Shown: positions 1 to 5,676 of the stretch, piece by piece | Position numbering within the stretch: the stretch's first letter is position 1 | How the letters are laid out: each line of letters begins with the position of its first letter | NCBI GenBank assembly: GCA_030526455.1 | Contig: JAUNCU010000061.1 | Coordinates: 1 to 5,676 of the forward strand | Direction of reading: 5' to 3' | DNA: 5,676 nucleotides | From: Bacteroidales bacterium | GTDB lineage: Bacteria > Bacteroidota > Bacteroidia > Bacteroidales > Muribaculaceae | Translations under genes and position numbers: made by a program | Notes under the pieces: model-generated | The model's database searches: none | Told to the model about the DNA's origin: nothing | Seen by the model: the letters and a program-made list of their open reading frames with translations, nothing else

Positions 1-1
1 C

Positions 2-21
2 GGACGCGATGTATCGCGTCC
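2..21. repeat. Perfect palindromic hairpin at the left edge
   Basis: GGACGCGA at 2-9 is the exact reverse complement of TCGCGTCC at 14-21, giving an 8-bp GC-rich stem around a four-base loop. No T-run follows on the + strand, so it does not look like a + strand terminator. It resembles short REP-like intergenic palindromes. It shares the core GGACGC...GCGT with the hairpin at 5584-5612. That it is a genome-wide repeat is inference, and the window edge may cut a longer element. Confidence 0.55.
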
Positions 22-207
22 CTACCATGTTCTACGTTTCGCACCCCCTACCTACCTCATTTTACATTTCAATACCCCCCCTCGCTGGAGGGCTTTCGGT
101 CGTTTTTTCTTTTCTGCGTAGTGTGCCCTGCTTCCCTGTTTTTCTGATAGGCCTGATGGGCTGTTTTTTAGGTTTTTAATGTTTTTGTACTTTATTTTGA
201 ATTTTTT

Positions 208-239
208 TTTGGTGGATATATGGAAATGTTATAAATTTG
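208..239 (+). promoter_or_regulatory. Bacteroidetes-type promoter for the large secreted-protein locus
   Basis: TTTG at 208-211 and TAAATTTG at 232-239 match the Bacteroidetes primary sigma consensus (-33 TTTG and -7 TAnnTTTG) with a 20-base gap, inside the expected 19-21 range. Transcription would start near 245-247, leaving a 5' leader of about 225 bases before the ATG at 474. No equally good match was seen nearer the gene, though an unrecognised promoter in the AT-rich leader remains possible. Confidence 0.7.
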
Positions 240-473
240 CACCTCAAACTTGAATATCAAGCATAGACTAAATTGAGATTGTGCGACCAGGTATGAATAT
301 TTTGACACATTTGGTTTTCTCATCGATTATTAGGCTCTTACGAATTCTTGTTACTTTTTTAATTATGTGATAATTCCGGTATAGCGCTGCATGCACCTTA
401 TAGGCGTTTTTCAGTGCGACACTATTGACGAAATTTTTTATACTATTTTCTATTTATACATTCGTTAAACTTT

Positions 474-557
474 ATGCTTAAATTGAGATTTGTGAATTTT
501 TTCCGCCAAATCGCAATGGCTTTCCTCGTGCTTCTTGGGGCTAATAGCGCCCGAGCA
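474..557 (+). other. Sec signal peptide coding segment
   Basis: Residues 1-28 show the three-part layout of a type I signal peptide: a basic start, a hydrophobic stretch AMAFLVLLGAN, and a small-residue ARA cleavage site before EVAQ. No lipobox cysteine is present, so this is not a lipoprotein. A Sec signal is the expected partner of the T9SS domain encoded at the far end of the locus, which lies in the other frame. Confidence 0.85.
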
Positions 558-1340
558 GAAGTGGCGCAGGTGGAGGCTCTCGCGAATTGGGAAAACGGTT
601 GGAGTTACAGTGAATACTCCAACACTGGCGGTTTTAATTGGCTGACCGACTTTAGCCATGCACGCCGAATGTGCTATGGCAACGGCAAACTCTATGTGGT
701 GGATGCCGCAAGCAAAGCCATTAACGTGATTGATGCCCGCACTGGTGCCTATCTCTCGTCGCTGAATGTGAACGGCGTTTCGGGCGGTGCCATTGCACTG
801 ATGGACGTGAAGTATGTGAACGGCTACGTGGTGGCCTCTAACCTCACTACTGGCTTGGAGCAAGCCATCAAGGTTTATTATTGGGAAAACGATGAGGCAG
901 CGCCTGTTGAGTTGCTCAACACCACCTCGAAAGAGGGAGTTGCGCGCGTGAATGACAACTTTGGCATTATCGGCGATCCTAAGGGTGATGCCTATATTTA
1001 CTTTTATGGTGCCAGCACCCAAAAGGTTTTGCGATACAAAGTCACAGGCGGCGTATGCGACCCTGTGCCAGAATATACCACAGTGGCAAAAGCCGGAGGT
1101 GTGTCACCTCGCGTGGTGCCTATAGACGCCACCTATTTTTGGGTGGATGATGCTGCGTCGGACCCAATTAAATATGCTTGGGTGAGCGGCGGCGCTGCTA
1201 CCAAAGTGGATGAAATCGGCTCTACCGTATCTTACAAGGGTACGGACGTGAAACCCTTCACCATGTCGAATGGAGAGGAATATGCTATCGTGGCCGACTT
1301 TCCCGAATATTCCACTTATAAAACGGTACTGTTTCGCTGA
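474..1340 (+). CDS. Exported N-terminal fragment with DUF4623-like beta-rich domain (5' part of a frame-shifted gene)
   Basis: This 288-residue frame starts at the first ATG after the AT-rich leader. It opens with a clear Sec signal peptide: basic residues K3, R5 and R11, a hydrophobic core around residues 13-23, and an ARA site after residue 28. The ATG at 516 would remove the basic region and leave a poor signal, so 474 is preferred. The mature part has repeated short motifs typical of beta-propeller-like secreted proteins: RRMCYGNGKLYVVD, a TGAYLSSLNVNGVSGG turn, and KVYYWEND. This pattern resembles the Bacteroidetes DUF4623 family, whose function is unknown; the assignment is from memory of the family's style. 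The frame stops abruptly in STYKTVLFR, whereas the overlapping next frame continues the domain naturally. I read it as the N-terminal piece of one larger protein broken at the A-run near 1320. Alternatively it is a free-standing exported protein translationally coupled to the next frame through the TGATG overlap. Confidence 0.8.
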   Translation: MLKLRFVNFFRQIAMAFLVLLGANSARAEVAQVEALANWENGWSYSEYSNTGGFNWLTDFSHARRMCYGNGKLYVVDAASKAINVIDARTGAYLSSLNVNGVSGGAIALMDVKYVNGYVVASNLTTGLEQAIKVYYWENDEAAPVELLNTTSKEGVARVNDNFGIIGDPKGDAYIYFYGASTQKVLRYKVTGGVCDPVPEYTTVAKAGGVSPRVVPIDATYFWVDDAASDPIKYAWVSGGAATKVDEIGSTVSYKGTDVKPFTMSNGEEYAIVADFPEYSTYKTVLFR

Positions 1341-1342
1341 TG
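1320..1342 (+). other. Probable frameshift site joining the two halves of the gene
   Basis: The first frame reads TAT AAA ACG GTA CTG TTT CGC TGA. The second frame is open from 1322, right after an in-frame TAA at 1319-1321. Re-reading one A, or adding one A to the four-A run at 1320-1323, gives TAT AAA AAC GGT ACT, encoding YKNGTVSLMKHNGSNGW and running into the long second frame. The window in which one shift can join the frames is therefore very narrow, about 1322-1337. The site has no canonical X XXY YYZ slippery heptamer and I saw no clear pseudoknot, which favours mutation or sequencing error over programmed slippage. Confidence 0.75.
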
Positions 1343-4300
1343 AAGCATAATGGCTCAAACGGCTGGTCACGACTTTTCCAGTTTGCCACACTTGGCTCTA
1401 CTAGCACCATGGGCTATGGCTCTGCAGTGGAAGTAAGCCTTAATAATGTGAATGGCGAGACCCGTGGTGTGGAGATTTGGTATCTGCACTATTTGCAAGG
1501 TCTTGCATATTACCACTGTGGCGACCTCACCAAGCCTACTCCTGACCCACCAACTCCACCCACTCCCGATCCTGTGGCCGATCGCAAGCGTGAGATGCGT
1601 TCGGCTTGGCTGGCTACCGTGTTCTGCATGGACTGGCCAAAGGATACCGACCGTGGTACTTCGGCTGAGAGCGAAGCCGCTATGAAGGCCGACATGATTG
1701 CCTATCTCGATGCCTTCAAGGCTGCGAATCTCAATACCGTGCACTTCCAGGTGCGCTCGATGTGCGACGCGATGTATCAGTCGAGTTACGAGCCTTGGTC
1801 GAGTTACCTCACCGGCGCCCGTGGCACTGCCCCAAGTTGGGATCCTCTGGCATTTGTGGTGGAAGAAGGCCATAAGCGCGGTTTGCGCGTAGAGGCGTGG
1901 GTGAATCCTTACCGCTTCTCTAAGGGTGCTGAATGGAACGCTCCCGAAGATGCTGAAGCCAAACTTCACCTCCTTTCCTACACCAATGGCGACAACACCA
2001 TCTCCATCCTCGACCCCGCTCAGGACTGGACCATCAACCGCATCACCAACGTGTGCAAGGAAATCATTACCAATTATAATGTAGACGGTCTCGTATTCGA
2101 TGACTACTTCTATCCCGAAGGCATTCCCACTACCAGCGCCGCCGGCGACTATGTGGAATGGCAGAACTCGGGCACCAGCATGACCATGGCCGACTGGCGT
2201 CGCGACAACGTGAACCGCATGGTGAAGGCTGTGTACCAGATGGTGCAGGCCAACCGCGCTGATTGCACCTTCGGTGTTTCGCCCGCTGGCGCTGCTTGCA
2301 CCGATGCCTCGGTAGCCGCAAAGCACGGCGTAGAGCCTCTGGCAACCGGTGCCTACGACTGGCAATACAACGGCATCTTCAGCGATCCCGTGCAATGGCT
2401 CGAAGACGCGAGCATCGACTACATCTCGCCCCAACTCTACTGGAGCATGACGCATCCCACCAACGCCTTTGGTGCCCTCACCGAGTGGTGGACCAAGGTG
2501 GCTAAGCAATTTGGCCGTCACCACTACGCAAGCCAAGATATCACCGGCAGTATCAACAAAGGAATCGATCCTGGCGATGCCAGCACTTATGAAGAAATCC
2601 TCAATCAAGTGAGCGCCAACCGCGCCTGCAACACCGACGCCTCGGTGGGTAGCGTGCTCTTCTCGGCGAAATACTTGAAAGATATGGCCTCGAGCGAAAG
2701 TTTCAACGCCTACCTGGCCCAGAACGTGTTCACCCGCGTGGCACTGCCACCAGTGCTCACCTGGAAGGAAAAGGCCAACTACGCTAAGCCCGAAAACTTG
2801 GGCAAAAACGAAGCCGGCCTCTCATGGAGCGCAGTGAGCCAAGATGCATTGTGCCGCTACGCCGTGTATGCCGTGCCAGCCAACACCACGCTGGAAGGTG
2901 CGCAGGGTACAGAAGGTGGCATTCACAGCGCATATCTGCTGGGCGTGACCTATGGCACCTCATTTGAGTTGCCAGCCGACAAGCAATCGGGCTTCTGGTA
3001 TGCCGTGACCGCTATCGATGCCGCTCACAACGAATATGACGCCGCCACCCTCGGCGCTCCCGATCCCGAAGAAGTGGAATATCGCGAAGACCCCGTGGGC
3101 GACCTCGCCGGCCTTGGCTACTTCCACAAGAAGGGCGAAAACGGCCTGTGGTACTTCCGCGACCTCACCAATGCGGTGGGCAAAGACTTCGTGGTGCTGC
3201 ACTCATTCGACGACAACTACAAGAAATATGAAGGTTTCAAGGACAACTACTTCCTGAAGTGGATTCTGGAAGAGAGTGGATGCCGCGCGTGGTATGTGCG
3301 CAAATCTACCCCCGAAGGTTCGATCAGCCTTCCTTACTGGCCATCGATCAAGAACGGCGCGATGATGGACAGCGATAACTACACCTATGCCGAGCACTTC
3401 ACCGTGGGCGGCGGCTTCGTGAACCCCACTGCTCACGACTACAAACTCGTGATGCTGCCCGTGGAAAAAGACGAAGAGTTTGCTCCTAAGGGCCTCGCTG
3501 AATTCACCACCCTCGACTTCAGCACCTATGGCACAGAAATCGCCACCGGCGCCACCCACACTGTGAACGGTGTGGAAGTGCCCCTGTATTACTTCACCGG
3601 TGTTGAGGACCTCACAGGCTTGGGCTACTTCACAGCCTTGACAAAACTCAACGTCAGCCACCAGCGCTATGGCTACAACACCGGCGCCACCAACTACGTG
3701 ACTGCCGACGGTCGCCAGTACACCCAGCACTCGATGCTCTCCAGCGCCGACCTCTCGCGCAATACACTGCTCGAAGAAGTGTATTTGGACTACAATAGCC
3801 TCACCAGCCTCGATGTGACCAAACTGGGACTGCTGCGCGTGCTCAACGTGAGCACCAACGCCAAGTTGGCTAGCCTCGACATCAGCCAGAACACCAGCCT
3901 CGCCGACCTGCGTCTGGAGCACGACTGGGAATTCATGCACCTCAAGGCCGATGCTACCAACAACCGCAACATGAAATATCTGCAGATATTCGACACCATG
4001 TACGGCTACAACCAGCAGACAGGTGGCATGCCCAACAACGCGTTCCAGACTGAAGTGATCGACCAGATGCCTAATCTGGAAGTGCTTCACGCCTTCTCGA
4101 TGTATATCGACAAACTCGACGTAAGCGGCTTGAAGAACCTGCGCTCGCTGTGGCTCCACAAGAGCCAGTGGGGTAACCGCCAGTATCCTAAGGGCAACTG
4201 GCTCCACACCCTCGACCTGAGCCAGAACCTCGAATTGCGCGACCTCCACGTGCAGAACATGCACCTCGCTTCGCTCAACATCAATTCGCCTTACCTGGGC

Positions 4301-5215
4301 GAAGACTACGGCTATGAGCCTGAAGTGGAAATCGTGGGCGCCAATACCCCCGGTGTGGAAGTGCAGAACAACTATCGCCGCATCTCGGCCGACCTCGCAA
4401 AATATGAACAAAACGGTAAGTACTTCTACGTGTACTACCTGCGCACCCAGCGCCTCAGTAGCATGAGTGAAAACGAACCAATGCTGATCGACAAGCAGGG
4501 CAACTACCAGATTCACCACTACGACCACTACGAGGGCGACCATAGCGAAGCCAACGAAACTCACGAAATGAGCATCAGCCTCGACGAATCGCTGCAGACC
4601 GACGGTTTCGACCCAAGTCGCGTGAGCAACTGGCGCATCGCCAATCCCGTGAACGAAGCCGACCTCGCCACCAAGGGCGTGCTCCTGCACAGCGTGGCCA
4701 CCGACGCCACCGTGCTGCCAGTGGTGAACAGCAGCATGGCTAGCAAGGAAGATATTCCTAACTTCACCTACCTGAGCGACTGGAACAGCAACGACAAGGG
4801 CTTTGCCCCCGCTTCGGCAATGGGTGAGATTGTGGTGCTGAAAGCCATCGTGAGCACCAGCCCACTCTCAGGCGCACCCACCGACGTGCCAGCAGCAGTG
4901 TGCTACGACTACGACATGCGTGGCGAGGCCTTGCGTGAAGCACAGCAGGGCGAAGCACAGGGCGCTAAGCGCAAGGTGAATATCGCAAATGCAGAAAAAT
5001 ATGTGGGCACCTTCTATCTCGACATCGCTTATCCCGACCTGGAAAGCATCCCAACCGATGTGATCGACACCATGGCGGGCGAAAAGCAGGTGGAAAGCGT
5101 GACCTACACCGACGTGGCAGGACGCATGAGCGCACGCCCATTCAGCGGCATGAACATCATCACCTTCCACTATAGCGACGGAACTTCAAAAGTAGTGAAA
5201 AAGGTTTTAAGATAG
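1340..5215 (+). CDS. GHL10-family glycoside-hydrolase-like protein with FnIII-like, leucine-rich repeat and T9SS sorting domains (3' part of a frame-shifted gene)
   Basis: The frame encodes 1291 residues. Residues 1-62 look like the end of the DUF4623-like domain begun upstream (FQFATLGSTSTMGYGS, GVEIWYLHYLQGLAYYH), followed by a Pro/Thr linker at about 64-80. Residues 83-460 match GHL10 (PF02638, formerly DUF187, YngK-like): REMRSAWLATVFCMDWP, FQVR 136-139, VNPYR 188-192, FDDYFYP 253-259, WRRDNVN 286-292, GVSP 312-315 and PQLYW 364-368. Members are TIM-barrel enzymes predicted to act on glycans; the substrate here is unknown. Residues 470-575 look like a fibronectin III domain. A probable LRR cap follows (DNYFLKWILEESG), then leucine-rich repeats at about 750-985 (LTSLDVTKLGLLRVLNVS, LASLDISQNTSLADLRL, LHTLDLSQNLELRDLHV). 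The end, 1251-1291, has the VTYTDVAGR...DGTSKVVKKVLR pattern of a T9SS type A C-terminal domain. The frame has no signal peptide and no ribosome-binding site at its ATG, which overlaps the upstream stop. A secreted protein with a T9SS tail should have a signal, so I infer it is the second half of a broken gene. Confidence 0.88.
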   Translation: MKHNGSNGWSRLFQFATLGSTSTMGYGSAVEVSLNNVNGETRGVEIWYLHYLQGLAYYHCGDLTKPTPDPPTPPTPDPVADRKREMRSAWLATVFCMDWPKDTDRGTSAESEAAMKADMIAYLDAFKAANLNTVHFQVRSMCDAMYQSSYEPWSSYLTGARGTAPSWDPLAFVVEEGHKRGLRVEAWVNPYRFSKGAEWNAPEDAEAKLHLLSYTNGDNTISILDPAQDWTINRITNVCKEIITNYNVDGLVFDDYFYPEGIPTTSAAGDYVEWQNSGTSMTMADWRRDNVNRMVKAVYQMVQANRADCTFGVSPAGAACTDASVAAKHGVEPLATGAYDWQYNGIFSDPVQWLEDASIDYISPQLYWSMTHPTNAFGALTEWWTKVAKQFGRHHYASQDITGSINKGIDPGDASTYEEILNQVSANRACNTDASVGSVLFSAKYLKDMASSESFNAYLAQNVFTRVALPPVLTWKEKANYAKPENLGKNEAGLSWSAVSQDALCRYAVYAVPANTTLEGAQGTEGGIHSAYLLGVTYGTSFELPADKQSGFWYAVTAIDAAHNEYDAATLGAPDPEEVEYREDPVGDLAGLGYFHKKGENGLWYFRDLTNAVGKDFVVLHSFDDNYKKYEGFKDNYFLKWILEESGCRAWYVRKSTPEGSISLPYWPSIKNGAMMDSDNYTYAEHFTVGGGFVNPTAHDYKLVMLPVEKDEEFAPKGLAEFTTLDFSTYGTEIATGATHTVNGVEVPLYYFTGVEDLTGLGYFTALTKLNVSHQRYGYNTGATNYVTADGRQYTQHSMLSSADLSRNTLLEEVYLDYNSLTSLDVTKLGLLRVLNVSTNAKLASLDISQNTSLADLRLEHDWEFMHLKADATNNRNMKYLQIFDTMYGYNQQTGGMPNNAFQTEVIDQMPNLEVLHAFSMYIDKLDVSGLKNLRSLWLHKSQWGNRQYPKGNWLHTLDLSQNLELRDLHVQNMHLASLNINSPYLGEDYGYEPEVEIVGANTPGVEVQNNYRRISADLAKYEQNGKYFYVYYLRTQRLSSMSENEPMLIDKQGNYQIHHYDHYEGDHSEANETHEMSISLDESLQTDGFDPSRVSNWRIANPVNEADLATKGVLLHSVATDATVLPVVNSSMASKEDIPNFTYLSDWNSNDKGFAPASAMGEIVVLKAIVSTSPLSGAPTDVPAAVCYDYDMRGEALREAQQGEAQGAKRKVNIANAEKYVGTFYLDIAYPDLESIPTDVIDTMAGEKQVESVTYTDVAGRMSARPFSGMNIITFHYSDGTSKVVKKVLR

Positions 5216-5261
5216 AAAACCTATAATATCTGTAATCATAAACCTCTACTTTTTCAATGGG

Positions 5262-5296
5262 TCGGTCCAGGGCGTGAGTCTTGGGCCGATTTTTTT
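5262..5296 (+). terminator. Rho-independent terminator of the large secreted-protein gene
   Basis: TCGGTCCA at 5262-5269 pairs with TGGGCCGA at 5282-5289, an 8-bp stem with one G-T pair and a 12-base loop. Seven T bases follow at 5290-5296. It lies 46 bases after the TAG stop at 5213-5215, the expected place for the end of this transcript. Confidence 0.75.
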
Positions 5297-5374
5297 GTGG
5301 AAAATTTTGTGGGAGAGGCTGTGGTTTTTTGGAAAAAAATGGGCCGATATGGTGGTGAAGCGCAGAAAAATGTG

Positions 5375-5382
5375 TATCTTTG
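5375..5382 (+). promoter_or_regulatory. Promoter -7 element of the tRNA-Leu gene
   Basis: TATCTTTG matches the Bacteroidetes -7 consensus TAnnTTTG exactly and is followed by C. It ends 14 bases before the first base of the tRNA, so transcription would begin only a few bases upstream of the mature 5' end. The -33 position, about 5351-5354, reads GGTG and is only a weak match to TTTG. Confidence 0.65.
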
Positions 5383-5396
5383 CATTCTCAAAGCCT

Positions 5397-5478
5397 GCGC
5401 TTGTGGCGGAATTGGTAGACGCGCTAGACTTAGGATCTAGTGTCGCAAGGCGTGAAGGTTCGAGTCCTTTCAGGCGCA
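5397..5478 (+). tRNA. tRNA-Leu, anticodon UAG
   Basis: The sequence folds as a class II tRNA. The acceptor stem GCGCTTG (5397-5403) pairs with CAGGCGC (5471-5477), and the discriminator base is A at 5478. A short GCG/CGC D-stem encloses AATTGGTAGA. The anticodon stem CTAGA/TCTAG (5424-5428/5436-5440) encloses the loop CTTAGGA with anticodon TAG at 5431-5433. The variable arm has a small CGC/GCG stem (5444-5446/5450-5452), as expected for leucine tRNAs. The T-arm is GAAGG-TTCGAGT-CCTTT (5454-5470). The 3' CCA is not encoded: the bases after the discriminator are CA then G, so it would be added after transcription. It reads CUA and, with U34 wobble, other CUN leucine codons. It appears to be transcribed alone from its own promoter and ended by the hairpin directly after it. 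Confidence 0.95.
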
Positions 5479-5484
5479 CAGATA

Positions 5485-5534
5485 AAGCATCGCAAATCGC
5501 TAGTAGATAGCATTTTGCGATGCTTGTTTTATTT
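5485..5534 (+). terminator. Rho-independent terminator of the tRNA-Leu transcript
   Basis: AAGCATCGCAAA at 5485-5496 is the exact reverse complement of TTTGCGATGCTT at 5514-5525, a perfect 12-bp stem. Inside it, GCTA (5499-5502) can pair with TAGC (5508-5511), extending the hairpin past two mismatches. A T-rich tail, GTTTTATTT, follows at 5526-5534. It begins only six bases after the tRNA, so it most likely ends that transcript. Confidence 0.8.
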
Positions 5535-5548
5535 CTTGCGGGCTACCT

Positions 5549-5570
5549 GGGGCGGGGGCGCCTCTTTTTT
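5549..5570 (+). terminator. Possible second GC-rich terminator hairpin
   Basis: GGGGCG at 5549-5554 can pair with CGCCTC at 5559-5564 (one G-T pair) around GGGG, followed directly by six T bases at 5565-5570. The form is that of an intrinsic terminator, and it could back up the one just before it. The G-rich sequence could also be part of an intergenic repeat, so the role is uncertain. Confidence 0.4.
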
Positions 5571-5583
5571 GACAGGGGCTTTG

Positions 5584-5612
5584 CGGCGGTGGGACGCTAT
5601 AGCGTACCGCCG
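5584..5612. repeat. Palindromic hairpin near the right edge
   Basis: CGGCGGT at 5584-5590 is the exact reverse complement of ACCGCCG at 5606-5612. Nested inside is the perfect 12-base palindrome ACGCTATAGCGT at 5594-5605, with GGG at 5591-5593 unpaired between the two. The GGACGC...GCGT core resembles the hairpin at 2-21. No T-run follows. It is probably an intergenic REP-like element, but copy number cannot be judged from this window. Confidence 0.5.
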
Positions 5613-5676
5613 AGCGACTTTGCCTTAGGCTCGCTTCGCTTGCCTTTTCTTCTTTGCTTCTTTTCTCCCTTTCTTC
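5613..5676. other. Non-coding tail with pyrimidine-rich tract, cut by the window edge
   Basis: After the palindrome comes a short stretch with repeated CGCTTCGCTTGC-like wording. From 5643 to 5676 the + strand is all C and T except one G at 5656. Read on the opposite strand this would give a Lys/Glu/Arg-rich reading frame entering from the right, but it is low complexity and I cannot support a gene from it. Confidence 0.4.

Larger units (their letters stand above)
1..473. other. Non-coding region upstream of the large secreted-protein locus
   Basis: No credible coding frame is seen on either strand here. The left part (about 22-110) is C-rich and weakly repetitive. The part from about 160 on is AT-rich, as is typical upstream of Bacteroidetes genes. 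It contains an edge palindrome, a degenerate C-rich repeat pair and a promoter, listed separately. From about 246 to 473 lies a leader in which I see no recognised riboswitch or coding frame; its only visible element is the small palindrome TGCATGCA at 388-395. The last 30 bases before the start codon are A/T-rich with no clear Shine-Dalgarno, which is usual for this phylum. Confidence 0.7.

Noticed and set aside
79..108. Hairpin CCCTC/GAGGG followed by a T-run, as a terminator for an upstream gene
   Set aside because: The stem is only 5 bp and the T-run begins about ten bases after it, too far for a standard intrinsic terminator.
269..490. Twelve-base direct repeat TAAATTGAGATT at 269-280 and 479-490
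   Set aside because: About one such 12-mer repeat is expected by chance in a window of this size, and the flanking bases do not extend the match convincingly.
1320..1326. Programmed -1 ribosomal frameshift signal
   Set aside because: The A-run is only four bases, the codons do not fit an X XXY YYZ heptamer, and no convincing downstream pseudoknot or upstream Shine-Dalgarno-like stimulator was seen. Mutation or sequencing error is simpler.
1766..1778. Thirteen-base identity GACGCGATGTATC between the edge palindrome (3-15) and the GHL10 coding region
   Set aside because: In the gene it encodes the conserved family motif Cys-Asp-Ala-Met-Tyr-Gln and lacks the second arm of the palindrome, so the match is probably chance.
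1367..2608. Open frame of 413 codons on the minus strand opposite the GHL10 domain
   Set aside because: It is also codon-aligned with the sense frame and explained by the same codon bias; the GHL10 motifs are unmistakable on the + strand.
3203..4690. Long open frame of 495 codons on the minus strand inside the large gene
   Set aside because: It is in exact codon register with the sense gene, so it stays open simply because the sense frame rarely uses TTA, CTA and TCA. Its His/Val/Glu-rich translation has no domain pattern, while the sense frame has clear families.
5246..5479. Minus-strand frame of 77 codons overlapping the tRNA
   Set aside because: Its first half is the antisense of the tRNA-Leu gene, a well-known source of spurious protein predictions, and the rest is promoter and terminator sequence.
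5440..5628. Small + strand frames starting near or inside the tRNA
   Set aside because: They run through the tRNA, its terminator and GC-rich palindromes, with no start signal or recognisable protein pattern.

Overview
The window looks like chromosomal DNA from a Bacteroidales bacterium. A gut lineage such as Muribaculaceae or Prevotellaceae is my inference. The evidence is a TTTG / TAnnTTTG promoter pair, an AT-rich translation start with no obvious Shine-Dalgarno, a LysR-free secreted multidomain protein ending in a type IX secretion (T9SS) type A-like C-terminal domain, and Bacteroidetes-style leucine-rich repeats.

Layout: bases 1-473 are non-coding, with a short palindrome at the left edge, C-rich degenerate repeats, and a good Bacteroidetes promoter (208-239) followed by a leader of about 225 bases. 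Bases 474-5215 hold one large + strand locus that now reads as two overlapping frames. The first (474-1340) has a signal peptide and a repetitive beta-rich domain resembling DUF4623-type secreted proteins. The second (1340-5215) begins with what appears to be the missing end of that domain. It continues with a Pro/Thr linker, a GHL10 (DUF187/YngK-like) glycoside-hydrolase-like domain, a fibronectin III-like segment, leucine-rich repeats and a T9SS sorting domain. A one-base loss in the A-run at 1320-1323 explains the split. Restoring one A would give a single exported protein of about 1580 residues.

Bases 5216-5396 carry an intrinsic terminator for the large gene and a promoter for the next unit. 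A tRNA-Leu(UAG) gene lies at 5397-5478, followed by a strong hairpin terminator. The last 140 bases appear non-coding: a second GC-rich terminator-like hairpin, a palindrome related in core sequence to the one at the left edge, and a pyrimidine-rich tract running off the window.

Working together: the large locus, if translated as one protein, would be a cell-surface or secreted glycan-active or glycan-binding enzyme. The signal peptide gives Sec export, the C-terminal domain gives T9SS passage and surface attachment, GHL10 is the probable catalytic part, and the propeller-like, FnIII and LRR parts probably mediate binding. As the sequence stands, the second frame lacks a signal peptide, so the locus is either inactivated, phase-variable, or affected by a sequencing error. 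I found no convincing new multi-gene system; the split multidomain gene and the palindromes at the two edges are the most interesting points.
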